The translations under genes were made by a program, and so were the position numbers. The notes below the pieces were generated by a model. That model had not been told where the DNA came from. It was given only the letters and a program-made list of their open reading frames with translations, and made no database searches. Shown piece by piece: positions 11,881-24,004 of a DNA stretch of 64,000 nucleotides. This stretch comes from Ceratotherium simum simum (lineage: Eukaryota; Chordata; Mammalia; Perissodactyla; Rhinocerotidae): positions 13,837,814 to 13,901,813 of the forward strand of contig NW_004454197.1 of assembly GCF_000283155.1 (NCBI RefSeq), in the 5' to 3' direction. Positions within the stretch are counted from its first letter, which is position 1, and each line of letters opens with the position of its first letter.

Positions 11881-12450
11881 GCCAAGAAGTTCTGGCGCTC
11901 TCTTCCTAGTAGTGTTCGCGATGATGAGAGGACGGCCGTGGCAAACAGCACTGAGGACGACTGACTCAGGTACCCCTTTGCAGTGACAGGAAATGGATTA
12001 GCTGACCGGGGCAGTAATCCAAGGTCCAGGTTGAAACCTGCCAACCAGACACACTGATCCTTCATCAAATCACGGCTCATGTCTCCTTGGGTCATGAAGA
12101 GTAAAACGAAGAACCTTACAATGGCAATGATGGTGGACTTCATCAATGTCACTGATGAGAGCAGTGGAGAAGGAGGCAGAAGTGGGTGCGACCACGTGCA
12201 GTGGCCTTGGAGTTGGAGTACAATGCAACTGACCGCCAGTGGCCAGCAAAGCAGCTAACAGTGCTGGTGCCCATCCTGGATACAAGCCTACCTCCTCACT
12301 ATCTTCTGCATCCTGTTCCTGGTCGTGCAGACAGTTCTCATACTTTGAGAAAAAATATTTGTCATCAAAATGTGAAAGGCACCAGTTATTACTTTTACAC
12401 TTTCCTAGAGATTTTACTTTTTAAACAAATGGATGATGATGTGTAGGTTT
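11881..12450 (+). pseudogene. Exon-like or retrocopy-like block of unknown origin
   Basis: A long pyrimidine tract ending 'ttccttctttccttcag' (11864-11880) looks like a strong 3' splice acceptor. It is followed by 27 open codons starting AKKFWRSLPSSV and ending in TGA at 11962-11964, then 'cag|gtaccc', a weak donor, at 11967-11975. Downstream DNA to about 12350 is richer in GC than its AT-rich surroundings. It contains broken coding-like fragments on the plus strand, including a hydrophobic stretch near 12294-12345. I do not recognise the protein. It could be a decayed exon, a processed pseudogene with frameshifts, or coincidence. Confidence 0.2.
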
Positions 12451-12940
12451 TACTATGTGGCCATTGGTTTTAAAAAAATACTGACTTTGTTTTCTCATTC
12501 AGTTTTTTGGGGAAAAGGGACTCGTGTGTTAAGTGGGTTTCTGCTCCCCCAGAATCATGTTCCACGTGGCCAACAGTGCAGGCGCTAAAGTGTAGTTAGC
12601 TCTGTATTTGTGATTTCCTGACTCTCCTGTTTGTTTCTATGTTCTCTGGATTCCATCACTAAGTTTCGCTGTTTTTTTTTTATTTTTAAAGAAATCTGCT
12701 TGAGTTCTAAATTCCCTGAGTTTTCTTACTTCTAAGAATGTCTTCTTTTTGCTGTTATAATTTAACAACAACTTAGCTGTCCGTGCTAGTTTGGGGATAT
12801 ACTATTTCTCCCAGCACTTTGTAGAAATTGCTTTGCTGTCTCCTAACAGTTACTGTGGCTGTAGGACACACAGTACACACGAATTGTCTTGTTTGTTTCT
12901 TGGATTGAAGTAGTCTGTCTTTACCCTTTATACGCAATTT
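12451..12940. other. No gene seen
   Basis: AT-rich, partly low-complexity DNA between the exon-like block and the L1 3' end. Nothing else is supported. Confidence 0.4.
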
Positions 12941-13061
12941 CTTTTTTTTTCCCCCAGTAACTTTATTGAGATCATAATGGTTTATAACATTGTGTATTTT
13001 CGGGTGTACATTATTGTTTATCAATTTCTGACTAGACTTCATCATGGTCACCCCGAGTAGT

Positions 13062-16000
13062 CTAATTATTGTCTGTCACTGTATATATGTGTCCCTTTAC
13101 CCCTTTCACCCACGTCCCATCCCTCTTCCCCTCTGGTAACCACTTATCTGTTCTCTTTATCCATGTATTTGTTATATTCCACATATAGTAGTGGTAGTAT
13201 TTGTCTTTCTCTGTCTGGATTATTTCACTTAACATCATACTCTCAAGGTCCATCCATGTTGTTGCTAATGGGACGATTTTATCTTTTTTTATGGCTGAGT
13301 AGTATTCCATTGTATATATACACCCCGTTTTCTTTATCCATTCATCAGTTCAGGTGCACTTGGGTTGCTTCCACGTCTTGGCTATTGTGAATAATGCTGC
13401 AGTGAACATAGGGGTGCATAAATCTGTTTGGATCATTGATTTCAAGTTCTTTGGGTAAATACCCAGTAGTGGGATAGCTGGATCATATGGTATTTCTATT
13501 TTTAATTTTTTGAGAAATCTCCATACTGTTTCCCATAGTGGCTGCAGCAGTTTGCACTCCCACCAGCAGTGCATGAGGGTTCTCTTTTCTTCACATCCTC
13601 TCCAACAGTTGTTGTTTTTTTGTCTTGGTATTTATAGCCATTCTGACTGGTGTAAGGTGATATTTCATTGTTGTTTTGATTTGCATTTCCCTAATAATTA
13701 GTGATATTGAACATCGTTTCATGCGTCTCTTGGCCATCTGTAGATCTTCTTTGGAAAAATGCCTGGTCATATCCTCTGCCCATTTTTTGATTGGGTTGTT
13801 TGTTTTTTTGTTGTTGAGTTGTATGAGTTCTTTATGTATTTTGGAGATCAACCCCTTGTCAGATAAGCGATTTGCAAATATTTTCTCCCAGTTGTTGTCT
13901 TTTTGTTTTGTTCATGGTTTCCTTTGCTTTGCAGAAGCTTTTTAGTCTGATGTAGTCCCATGTGTTAACTTTTTCTTTTGTTTCTCTTGTCTGGCCAGAC
14001 ATGATATTTGAAAAGATGCTACTAAGATCAATGTCAAATAGTGTATTGCCTATATTTTCTTCTAGGAATTTTATAGTTTCAGGTATTACATTCAAGTCTT
14101 TAATCCATTTTAAGTTAATTTTTGTGTATGGTGCAAGATAATGGTCTACTTTCATTCTTTTGCATGTGGCTGTCCAGTTTTCCCAACACCATGTATTGAA
14201 GAGAATTTCCTTTCTCCATTGTATGTTTTTGGCTCCTTTGTCAAAGATTAACTGTCCATAGATGTGTGGTTTTATTTCTGGGCTTTCAATTCTGTTCCAT
14301 TGATCTGTGTGTCTGTTTTTGCGCCAGAACCATGCTGCTTTGATTACTATAGCTTGCTAGTATATTTTGAAGTCAGGGATTGTGATGCCTCCAGCTTTGT
14401 TCTTTTTTTCTCAGGATTGCTTTGGCTATTTTGGGTCTTTTGTTGTTCCATTTAAATTTTAGGATTCTTTGTTCAATTTCCGTAACCAATGTCGTTGGGA
14501 TTCTAACTGGGATTGCGTTGAATCTGTAGATTGCTTTAGGTAGTATGGACATTTTAACTATGTTGATTCTTCCCACCCATGTGCATGGAATATTTTTCCA
14601 TTTCTTTGAGTCTTCTTCAATTTCTTTCAATAATGTCTTATAGTTTTCAGTGTTTAGGTCTTTCACCTCTTTGGTTAAGTTTATTCCTAGATACTTTATT
14701 CTTTTCGTTGTGATTGTAAATGGGATTGTACTCTTGATTTCCCTTTCTGCTAGTTCATTGTTAGTGTATAGAAATGCAACTGATTTTTTTAAGTTGGTTT
14801 TGTACCCTGCAACTTTGCTGTACCTGTTGGTTATTTCTAATAGTTTTCTGATGGATTTTTTAGGATTTTCTATATGTAGGATCATGTCATCTGCAAACAG
14901 CGGGAGTTTCACTTCTTCCTTTCCAATTTGGATACCTTTTATTTCTTTTTCTTGCCTAATTGCTCTGGCCAAAACCTCCAGTACTATGTTGAATAGGAGT
15001 GGCAAGAGTGGGCACCCTTGTCTTGTTCCTGTTCTCAGAGGGATGGCTTTCAGTTTTTCACCATTAAGTATGATGTTGGCTGTGGATTTGTCATATATAG
15101 CCTTTAATGTGTTGAGGTACTTTCCTTCCATACCTATTTTGTTGAGAGTTTTAATCATAAATGGATGATGTATCTTGTCAAATGCTTTATCTGCATTTAT
15201 TGAGATAATCATGTGGTTCTTACTCTTCATTTTGTTAATGTGGTGTATCACATTGATTGATTTGAGGATGTTGAACCATCCCTGCACCCCTGGAATAAAT
15301 CCCACTTGATCATGGTGTATCATCCTTTTAATGAATTGCTATATTCAGTTAGCCAATATTTTGTTGAGGATTTTTGCATCTATGTTCATTAGTGATATTG
15401 GCCTGTAATTTTCCTTCTTTGTGTTGTCCATGTCTGATTTTGGTATCAGGGTAATGTTGGCCTCATAGAATGAGTTAGGAAGCCTTCCGTCTTCTTCAAT
15501 GTTTTGAAATAGTTTGAGAAGGATAAGTATTGAAATTTTTTGAATGTTTGGTAAAATTCTCTAGAGAAGCCATCTGGTCCTGGACACTTGTTTTTCGGGA
15601 GGTTTTTGATAACTGTTTCCATCTCTTTACTTGTGATTGTTGTATTCAGATTCTCTATTTCTTCTTGATTCAGTTTTGGGAGGTTGTGTGAGTCTAAGAA
15701 TTTATCCATTGCTTCTAGGTTATCCAATTTGTGGGCATATAGTTTCTCATAATCTCTTATAATCCTTTGTATTTCTGCAGATTCTGTTGTAATTTCTCCT
15801 CTTTCATTTCTAATTTTATTTATTTGAGCCTTCTCTCCTTTTTTCTTGGTGAATCTGGCTAAGAGTTTCTCAATTTTGTTTATCTTCTCAAAGAACCAGC
15901 TCTTAGTTTCATGAATCCTTTCTACTGTTTTTAGTCTCTATTTCATTCATTTCCACTCTGATTTTTATTATTTCCCTCCATCTGTTGACTTTGAGCTTTG

Positions 16001-17300
16001 TTTTTTCTTCTTTTTCTAGCTCTATTAGTCATAGTTTAAAGTTACTTATTTGGGATTTTTCTTATTTGTTGAGGCAGGCCTGTATTGCTACGAATTTCCC
16101 TCTTATGACCGCTTTTGCTGTGTTCCATAGGAGTTGGTATGTTGTATTTTCATTTTCGTTTGTCTCCAGGTATTTTTTAATTTCTCCTTTGATTTCTTCA
16201 TTGATCCAATGGTTATTCAGTAGCATGTTGTTTAGTCTCCACTTATTTCTGACTTTCCCAGGTTTTTTCTTGTAGTTGATTTCTAGTTTCATAGCACTGT
16301 GGTCAGAAAAGATGCTTGGGATGATTTCAATCTTCTTAAAGTTATTGAGGCTTGCCTTGTTTCCCAACATATGGTTTATCTTTGAGAATGATCTTTGTGG
16401 ACTTGAGAAGAATGTGTATTCTTCTGTTTTTGGATGGAATGCTCTATATATATCTATTAAGTCCATCTGATCAAGTGATTCTTTTAAATCTACAGCTTCC
16501 TTGTTGACTTTTTATCTGGATGATCTGTCCACTGATGTAAGTGGGGTGTTGAGGTCCCCTACTATTATTATGTTGCTGTTAATTTCTCCCTTTAGGTCTG
16601 TTAATAGTTGCTTTATTTACTTTGGTGCCCCTGTGTTTGATGCATATATATTAATAAGTGTTATGGACTCTTGGTGGAATGTCCCTTGTATCATTATATA
16701 TTGCCCCTCTTTATCTCTCAATGTCTTTTTTAACTTGAAGTCTGCTTTGTGTGATATAAGTATGGCAACACCTGCTTTCTTTTGTTTGTTGTTAGCTTGG
16801 AGTATTGCCTTCCATCCCTTCACTCTGAGCCTATGGTTTGTCTTTAGAGCTGAGATTTGTTTCCTGGAGGCAGCATATTGTTGAGTCTTGTTTTTAAATC
16901 CATCCAGCCACTCTGTGTCTTTTTTTTTTTTTTTTGTGAGGAGGACCAGCCCTGAGCTAACATCCAATGCCAATCCTCCTCTTTTTTGCTGAGGAAGACT
17001 GGCCCTGGGCTAACATCCATGCCCATCTTCCTCTATTTTATATGGGACGCCGCCACAGCATGGCTTAACAAGCTGTGCGTCGGTGCGCACCCGGGATCCG
17101 AACCGGCGAACCCCGGGGCGCCGCAGCGGAACGTGCACACTTAACCGCTTGCGCCACCGGGCCAGCCCCCACTCTGTGTCTTTTGATTGGGAAATTCAAT
17201 ACATTTACATTTAGAGTGATTGTTGATATATGACGGCTTAATACTGCCATTTTATCTCTTGTTTTCTGGTTATCTATGTTTCCATTGTTTCTCTTCCTTT
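13062..17300 (-). pseudogene. L1 ORF2 (endonuclease-reverse transcriptase), broken
   Basis: In L1, ORF2 encodes the protein that nicks target DNA and reverse-transcribes the L1 RNA there. Visible parts on the minus strand: an endonuclease start with 'ISTITLNVN' near 17240, interrupted by the SINE at 16921-17168; endonuclease sequence with 'KKAGVAILIS' within 16617-16973; a linker in 16062-16466; and reverse transcriptase in 14373-15323 with the catalytic motif FADDM at 14883-14897 and '[10 protein letters not shown]' upstream. C-terminal parts lie at 13350-13574 ('HCWWECK') and 13062-13310 ('[11 protein letters not shown]'). The frame changes repeatedly between these blocks, so no full protein can be made. 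Longest intact piece: 316 codons. Confidence 0.9.
16921..17168 (-). mobile_element. ERE-type tRNA-derived SINE, nested in L1 ORF2
   Basis: On the minus strand it starts GGGGCTGGCCC, has an A-box-like 'GTGGCGCAAGCGGTTAAG' and a B-box 'GGTTCGGATCC', then a body and a 15-20 base A tail (T run at 16921-16935). The duplication 'ccactctgtgtctttt' flanks it (left copy from 16908, merging with the T run; right copy 17169-17184), which fixes the insertion site within the L1 endonuclease region. Confidence 0.9.
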
Positions 17301-17682
17301 GTATTTCTGACTGCCATTTCATTTTGGTGGTTTTCTGAGAAGGTTTTGTCAGTTTTCTCTCTTTTTGTGAACTGTGGCTCTGCTCTGATTTTTTGTTTAG
17401 TGGTTACAATGAGGTTGTATAAAAGATCTTGTAGATGAAATAGTCCATTTCCTCATAGCCTCTTATCTCCATTAACCTAAGCAGGTTCCACCCCTTTCCT
17501 CTTCCCCTTCTGAGTTATTGTCATTACAAATTATTCTGTTTTTAATGCTGTGAGTTTATGACTAAGTTGAAGTATTTACAGTTACTTTTGATGCTTTCCT
17601 TCCCTTTATCTTTAGGTTATATCTGAGTATGTGTTTCCCTGTTCTGATAGAGATCTGCAGTTTTCTGATTTTGTCTGTCTAA

Positions 17683-19016
17683 TTATCTCCTTGCTCCAAG
17701 TTTTGTAGGCCTTTGCCTTTTAGTTTGTAGTGTGAGCATGTCTTTAATTATTTCTTGTAGGGAAGGTCTCATGGCAATGAACTCCCTCAGCTTTTGTTTA
17801 TCCAGGAAAGCTTTTATTTCTCCATTGTATCTGAAGGAAAGTTTTGCTGGAGAGAGTATTCTTGGCTGAAAGGGTTTGTCTTTCAGTATTTTGAATGTAT
17901 CATTCCATTCTCTCTTAGCCTGTAGAGTTTCTGCTGAGAAATCCACTGAAAGCCTGATAGGAGGTTCCTTTGTATGTTGTTTTCTTTTGTCTAGCTGCCC
18001 TTAATATTTTTTCTTTGTCATTGACGTTTGCCAGTTTTACTATTATATGCCTTGGGAAGGTCTTTTAGCATTGATGTAGTTAGGTGTTCTATTAGCTTCG
18101 TGTATTTGTAAATCTGGTTCCTTCTCCAGGTGTGGGAAGTTCTCACCTATTATTTCTTTGAACAAGCTCTCTGCTCCTTTCTCCTTTCCTTCTTCCTCTG
18201 GAATACCTATAATCATTATGTTGCTTTTCCTAATCGAGTCAGATATTTTTTGAAGATTCCTTCATTTTTTAAAAATCTTATTTCTGTCTCCTCATCCACC
18301 TGTAGCATTTCTATATATATATATATTTTTTTTTTAAACAAGGACTTTTTCTTTTTATTCTTTTAATTTTTATTTATTTATTTTTTTTGAGGAAGATTGG
18401 CCCTGAGATAACATCTGTGGCCAATTTTCCTCCTTTTATCTTTTTTTCTCCTCAAAGCCCCAGTAAATAGTTATATGTCATACTTGTACATCCTTCTAGT
18501 TGCTCTATGTGGGACGCTGCCTCAACATGGCTTGATGATTGGTGCGTACGTCCACGCCCAGGATCCGAACTAGCGAACCCTGGGCCACCAAAGCAGAGTG
18601 CAAGGACTTAACTGCTACGCCACTGGCCGGCCCCAGCATTTCTATATTTTTATCCTCTAAATCACTAATTCTTTCCTCCATAACACCGGCTCTATTCTTT
18701 AAGGATTCTAGATTATTTTTTATCTCATTAATTATGTTTTTCATATCCAGAATTTCTGCTTGATTTTTTTTTTTTATAGTTTCGATCTCTTGGGTGAACA
18801 GGTTCGTTTTATTCCTGAGCTCAATGAACTGTTTTTCTCTGTTCTCTTGTAACTCACTGAGTTTCTTTTCACAGCCATTTTGAATTCTCTGTCATTTAGA
18901 TTGTAAATTTCTGTGCCTTCAGGGTTTCTTTCTGTAGAGTTGTCATTTTCCTTCTGGCCTGAACTGTTATTGTGGTTTCTTATGGTGTTTGATGGACTAA
19001 TATTTTGTCTGGGCAT
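17683..19016 (-). pseudogene. L1 ORF1 (RNA-binding protein), broken
   Basis: ORF1 protein coats L1 RNA as a trimer. The likely start is the ATG at about 19016 (MPRQNISPSN), preferred over the in-frame ATG at 19124 because the extra 36 residues would be 5' UTR. An N-terminal block runs from there to 18774. A coiled-coil-like block with 'ISDLEDKN' lies in 18640-18744, and the C-terminal domain block is 17683-17946 ('LQAKREWNDTF', 'KLREFIAMRPSLQEI'). The SINE at 18317-18634 splits the gene, and frames shift elsewhere. Without the SINE the coding span is about 1.0 kb, a normal ORF1 size. Confidence 0.85.
18317..18634 (-). mobile_element. ERE-type tRNA-derived SINE, nested in L1 ORF1
   Basis: Same family: the head 'GGGGCCGGCCAGTGGCGTAG' is read from 18634 downward, followed by a degraded B-box, the body and a long A/T-rich tail toward 18317. 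Flanking duplication 'agcatttctatat' at 18304-18316 and 18635-18647. It splits ORF1 of the L1. Confidence 0.9.
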
Positions 19017-19590
19017 TTGTGGGAGTATTAGGTTGCAGATTCCACCTGCTGCCACTAGGGGGAGCAGGAACAGAGTTTCTGGTCCCACTCTGTCCGCTGG
19101 AAGTTGTGTGGGTACTGTGGGCACTTGCCCCAGCCTGGCGAGCCTTCAGGCACTTGTGTGGACTGTGCTTGGTAGGCAGGGCTTCCCTGTGGGGGACCAA
19201 GCTAGGGCCACTCCTTGGGGCTGCGAGGGCATGGTGGGCTCCCCATCTCCGCCAGGAAAGCGATCACCAGTGGGATAAGGGCTGCCACTGCCTCTTCCTA
19301 CAGTCGCCCCGGGGCACGTTCCCACTTTCGGGGCACTCACACCAGCCTGTAAAGCGATCCTGTGTGTGCACTGGGCTGTTGGGGGAGGGTGGGGAGTGCT
19401 CACGTATCTCCACCACTTCCTGGAGGACCAGTCTGTCCACCCTCAGATGTATAGCTGCGTGTGTCTCTCAGGCGTCCTGTTGTGCTGTGTTGGCTTCTTC
19501 TATTGGTCAATGAATGTCCATTTAGTTGTAGTTCAAAAGGGGGAGAGACAAAGGGAGCAGCTCACTCTGCCATGTTGCTGACATCACTCT
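19017..19590 (-). promoter_or_regulatory. L1 5' UTR / internal promoter region
   Basis: GC-rich non-coding sequence between the L1 5' end and the ORF1 start, where L1 carries its internal RNA polymerase II promoter. The extent is inferred from the ORF1 start and the 5' terminal motif 'catggcagagtgagc'. Several open frames on both strands (up to 164 codons) reflect its GC richness. Activity cannot be judged from sequence. Confidence 0.65.
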
Positions 19591-20024
19591 CTCAATATCT
19601 TAACCAAGACCCATCTAGACTTGCAATTATTTTATCACTTACATGATATTTGCTTTTTATATGCAGATTAAGAGTTTACTTCACTTCAGGAAATTTAAAA
19701 AATTTATATCTTCCAATACATGTTTTAGTTCCTATTTTGTGATTCTCTGAGGCATCACTTTCTCCCATGTTGTATTGTCTTTTTCTGTTCTACTCCCTAA
19801 CAACTTTTATCTGCTTTCATGAAAGTCTTTCTTATATGTCAGTTGTTTGACTTTTAGCTGGATGCCCTGTAAAATTCTGATTACTATTCTCAGAAACATT
19901 CAAAGAATATTTTATGATATTATATCCACAAATCAGGAAAAAAAACCTCCCTATGGAAAACACCTGTGCCTTAGCAGAGAGCATGAAAGCATATACAGAA
20001 CTTAAAATATTATCATTATCCCTA
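19591..20024. other. No gene seen; AT-rich sequence
   Basis: Unassigned AT-rich DNA between two L1 sequences. It may contain a decayed L1 or HAL1 fragment, but no block is clear enough to call. Confidence 0.4.
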
Positions 20025-20290
20025 AACTTCAAAATTATTATCTAATATACAGCATGGTGACTATAGTTAATAATACTGTATTGCATATTTGAAAGTTGCT
20101 GAGAGAGTAGATCTTAAAAGTTCTTGTCCCAAGAAAAAAAAATTGTATCTATGTGTGATGACAGATGTTAACTAGACTTATTGTGGTGATCATTTTGCAA
20201 TATATACAAATACCAAATCATTATGTTGTACACCTGAAACTAGTATAATGTTATATGTCAATTATACCTCAATAAAAATTTTTTTTCAAA
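20025..20290 (+). mobile_element. L1 3' UTR fragment
   Basis: Plus-strand phrases 'acagcatggtgactatagtt', 'gatgttaactagacttattg' and 'gttgtacacctgaaactagt', then 'acctcaataaaaa' at the end (20267-20279), match the 3' terminus of mid-age mammalian L1 families. The AATAAA and the A/T-rich tail mark the true 3' end. It is strongly 5'-truncated. Confidence 0.85.
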
Positions 20291-22330
20291 GACTTAAAGA
20301 AAGCATATACAAAAATTAAAATATTATTATTATCCTCAAACTTCAAAATTCAGCATAAGGCCTAAAAGAAAATGTAGAGAAAAATCTCCTAAGACTTGGA
20401 ACAATCGTATAAGGAAGATGCAATAATGTTAGGGAAGAGGTAAGTGGACTGGAAAATGGAATGCAAAAGAGTCAACATCCATCCAAGAGAAGTTTCAGAA
20501 AACAAGAACAGAGAAAATGGAGAGGAAGAAATAATTAAAGAAATAATGGAGGAGTGTTTCCACGAGCTAAAGTAAATAAAAATCTTCAGACTAAAAGGAG
20601 TTGCTGAGTGCTAAGCCAGAAAGATGGGGAAAAGAGTGTAGCTTCTAGAGGGAACAAAGAAGATACTACAAAGGAAGAAGAATAAAATCAGATTTCATGC
20701 CAACATTGCTAAAAACTAGAACTAAATGTGGAAAGGCCTTCAATGTCCTAAGGGAAAATTATTGTCTCCTTATAAACCTGTCAATTAGAAGTGAGAATGA
20801 AAGGCAGATATTTTCAGTCTTACAAGGACTCAGGAAGTTTACTTCCTATGTATCCTAACTGAAAAACAAACAAACAAATTTTTTAAGGGTATATTTAGGG
20901 GAAAAAAAAAAAAAAGAGAGAAAGGAATCAAGCAAACTTAACCATGCATTCCAAGAAATGGTGAAATAAACAGGAGTGCAATGAACAGAAATCCTTAAAT
21001 GAAAGCTGGCAGCTGGCCCCCAAAACATATTAATGCATTCAACAAAAATATGGTTAACAAACTCCAAGATAAGAGGAATATGATTGTAGAAGGCAAGTGA
21101 TTCTTCTGTCTTCAAGAAAAATGAAAGGCCTTCTCCAGACAAAACAAAAAGCTTAGAAGAAAGTCATGATACAAACATGAGAGAAGCTAAAACTTGGCAT
21201 CATCTTAAGCAATTAATGGCATTTTAAAAAGAGAATCTATTTGACTTTAAACCTCGGAGTATTCTCAGTAGAACAGCAAAGATTCAGTGACCTGGGAAAA
21301 CATTCTTGTCTTTATGTAGATGTTTCTCCAATAAAAATATCTGGCTGAACCACAGGAAATTGCCACATTTTTTGTAGGTAAAAAAAGATTGAATATAAGA
21401 AATTTCATATGGTTCATATGATTCAACTGAATATATAATCATACTATCAAAAATTCTGTGTGTTGGGTTTTGATTTTCAGAATCAATGTACAGATAAAAG
21501 TTGGAAGACACAACTGTACTTGCAGAACAAGATATGAATGATGAAAACTGAAAATATAAAAGCCCTGGTACGTTTAGGAGCTGGAAGGGGGAGGAGAGGA
21601 GAAAGAAGTTCAGCAGCACAAAATTACGTATTTATTTGGGGGGGAGTCCGAGATACTGATTATATTTCATGGATCAAGACACAGAATGGCTATTATAAGA
21701 AAAAATAAATATGTAAATCTATTAATACTGAGAACTAAGATTTTCACTATAAGACAAAGGAGACACGGGTACAATTTAAAATAAATTTAAAAAATCCTAT
21801 TCCATTAAATTTGAATTAGAAATATCACTACAAATTCATAATTTTATGTCTAGCCACCTGTTCACCCATCCATCCATCCATCCATCCATCCATCCATCCA
21901 TCCTAGTTCTGTCCACTGAAAGGGCAAAAAGCCAGTGACAAGGAGTCTATCTTGTGACCCAGATCTTGATTCTCAATATTATTCTCCACTAAAATGAACA
22001 TTCCTTGAAGAAATGGCTGATTCCAGGTCTGGGGCAGGAAAAGTAGAAGATGAGCCTGGAACATCTTGTTATATCAGACAGTGAGGAAGTATTTGAAGAA
22101 TAATGGAAATATGTCAAAAGGACACAGGAGCCAATTTTAAGGAGACGCCGCTGACGATATTTGGGACAGTTTAAGAATCAAGAAGTATAATGCATCGAAA
22201 AAAATAAATCCATGAATCTATAGTAATATGAGAGAGATTGTTTATGTCTATATAATGTTTAAATAAATTTACAAGACTAGCAGCTTTATGTGTAATTTCC
22301 CAAACAAGAAATAATCCAGTTCTCATTAAC
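20291..22330 (+). mobile_element. HAL1- or L1 ORF1-like relic
   Basis: Purine-rich plus strand with 'agaaataattaaagaaataa', 'caaggactcaggaagtttac' and 'caggagccaattttaaggag' in an order recalling HAL1 (half-L1) elements, which carry ORF1 only. No long frame survives. A (CATC)n microsatellite lies within it. The family call is tentative. Confidence 0.4.
21866..21903. repeat. (CATC)n microsatellite
   Basis: Nine or so uninterrupted 'catc' units, likely polymorphic in length. Confidence 0.95.
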
Positions 22331-22664
22331 AATGGGATGGATAACTAAATTATGTTATATTCATACAATAAATAACACATAGCCTTGCCTTCTCCCACTG
22401 CAATAGCCCATGGTCCCCTCCGTGGGTGGCTCCTCTGAGCACCAGGGAGGAGTCACCCCCCCCCACCTTAGCCATGGTCCCTCCTCTCCTCTCCTGCAGA
22501 GCTCTTGTGGACACCCTACTGAGGTGACAATCTACAATTTTTGAATTGTGGGATTCACTCCGAGCTCCAGATAACTCCTGTGCAAATGTCAAGGGTCTGC
22601 TCTATCATCCAGGTTTAAAAACTTCTTTCTATGCAGCTTGCAGGATGCACCAGGCTGTCAAGAG
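22331..22664. other. No gene seen
   Basis: Unique-looking sequence with a C run at 22457-22466. Nothing recognisable. Confidence 0.4.
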
Positions 22665-22830
22665 CCTTTAATGAGGACTTACTGAAGGTAAGGGTTTATA
22701 GCAACCTGAATATGACTTTGCTGCATTTTGTAGATGAAGAGGCCGAGGGTCTCAGAGGTCAAGTCTAGAGCCAGCAACTGGAGGAGCAAGGACAGGAGGC
22801 TGTCTGTCCCTCCCAGAGTCTGATCCTCTT
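22665..22830 (+). repeat. MIR-type SINE relic
   Basis: Shows 'attttgtagatgaagaggcc' followed by 'ctcagaggtcaagtc' and 'agagtctgatcctc' in MIR order, diverged. Confidence 0.5.
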
Positions 22831-22984
22831 TACAAGGCTGACGTGTAGCTTTGACTTGAAATTGAGGGTTGATTTCTTTACACTTAATCGAATAATAGGA
22901 ATAAAAACGTGTCTTTAACTCTTTCTGTCTCGTTCTCTCTTTTTGCTTTAATACAGTACAGACAGCCATTTCTCATTTCTCTCA

Positions 22985-23350
22985 AAGTGTTTCATTGCAG
23001 TAAAATACACACAACATGAAATTTACCATCGTAACCATTTTTCTGTGTACAGTAAAGTGGCTTTCAGTACATTCCCAGCGTTGTGCAAGCACTACCATCA
23101 TTCATCCACAGAACTCTTCATCTTGCAAAACTGAAACTCTGTACCCATCAAACAGCAACTCCTCCCTCCCCCTCTCCCCAGCCCTGGCGACCACCATTCT
23201 ACTTTCTGTCTGTGAATTTGAGCACTCTAGGACCTCATACAGGTGGGACTGTACAGTATGGTTTTTGTGCCTGGCTTGTTTCCCTCAGCATGATGTCCTC
23301 AAGGTTCATCCACATTATAGCATGGGTCAGAACGTCCTTCCTTTTTAAGA
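22985..23350 (-). mobile_element. Old L1 3' end fragment
   Basis: The plus strand reads as the reverse complement of an old L1 3' end: 'taaaatacacacaacatgaa', 'cattcccagcgttgtgcaag', 'caggtgggactgtacagtat' and 'ctcaaggttcatccacatta' in that order. The minus-strand element is truncated at its 5' side. Frames of 110 and 113 codons overlapping it are not genes. Confidence 0.75.
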
Positions 23351-24004
23351 CAGTCACTTCAGTTGGTCCAAATACAATGTCTCGCTCCAGACCAACACAA
23401 CATCTTGCTGTCTTCTGCGTTTAAAGCCCCCGACACACCAGTTTCTCCCCATTTTCTGCTGGATGTATGCACTTGGGGTTTTCTAAGCAAGGAAGCAGGG
23501 GCGGAGGAGGGGCGGCGCCCCCAGGAGTTTAACCACTGCCTTCCAGCTCTGGAAGACCGTGCCCAGGTGTAGCATCCCCTCACTTCTCCCAACTGGGTGA
23601 GGAGCTTCTTTTTTCCCATGGAGACTAGTGCTTCCTTCTTCCTGCAACACATCACCCTGTATCCTCGATTAGACCTGAGGTACAGGGAGTGTCTTAATTC
23701 ACTTTGAGTTCCAGGAACCCACCAACAGTAGGTCCCCTGGAAATGTCTGTCCTGAATGGGCTGCTAAGTGAATGAATGAAACCACCGGAAGGCACATGGG
23801 TTAGTGGAAAGTCTGGTCAGTTCATGAAAGTTACTACAAGGACTTGGCAATGGGGGAAACACAAATGAATAAAAAATGTAAAAAGAACCCTTACTGGGTT
23901 CAGAGCAGAGATGATAGAATCCCTGTAAAGGTTCCCAGGCTGTAAGTTGTGACTCAAACTGGACTCTGTGTGTCCACAAAGCGAATGCCCCTGCAGAAGG
24001 GCAG
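23351..24004. other. No gene seen
   Basis: Unique-looking. A 'gaatgaatgaa' at about 23770 could be the end of a decayed L2. No coding signal. Confidence 0.4.

Larger units (their letters stand above)
12941..19590 (-). mobile_element. Near full-length L1 retrotransposon, inactivated
   Basis: Read on the minus strand, the element runs 5' UTR (about 19590-19017), ORF1 (19016-17683), spacer, ORF2 (about 17300-13062), a short 3' UTR, a polyadenylation signal AATAAA (complement of 12962-12967) and a poly(A) tail (T run at 12941-12950). The 5' end reads 'agcaacatggcagagtgagc', a common L1 start. Net of the two SINEs it is about 6.1 kb, normal for a full L1. ORF2 is split over several frames, so the copy cannot make its proteins. 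It is interrupted by ERE SINEs at 16921-17168 and 18317-18634. I could not find a convincing target-site duplication for the L1 itself. Its relatively good preservation suggests it is younger than the L1 copies at 36 and 44 kb. Confidence 0.9.

Noticed and set aside
14650..15168. 172-codon plus-strand frame with hydrophobic segments
   Set aside because: It is the antisense of L1 reverse transcriptase. T-rich antisense L1 always yields Phe/Leu/Ser-rich frames that mimic membrane proteins.
19019..19513. 164-codon plus-strand frame
   Set aside because: Antisense to the GC-rich L1 5' UTR; composition explains it.
21866..21903. Regular repeats suggestive of a CRISPR-like array
   Set aside because: A simple (CATC)n microsatellite; no spacers, and the host is a mammal.
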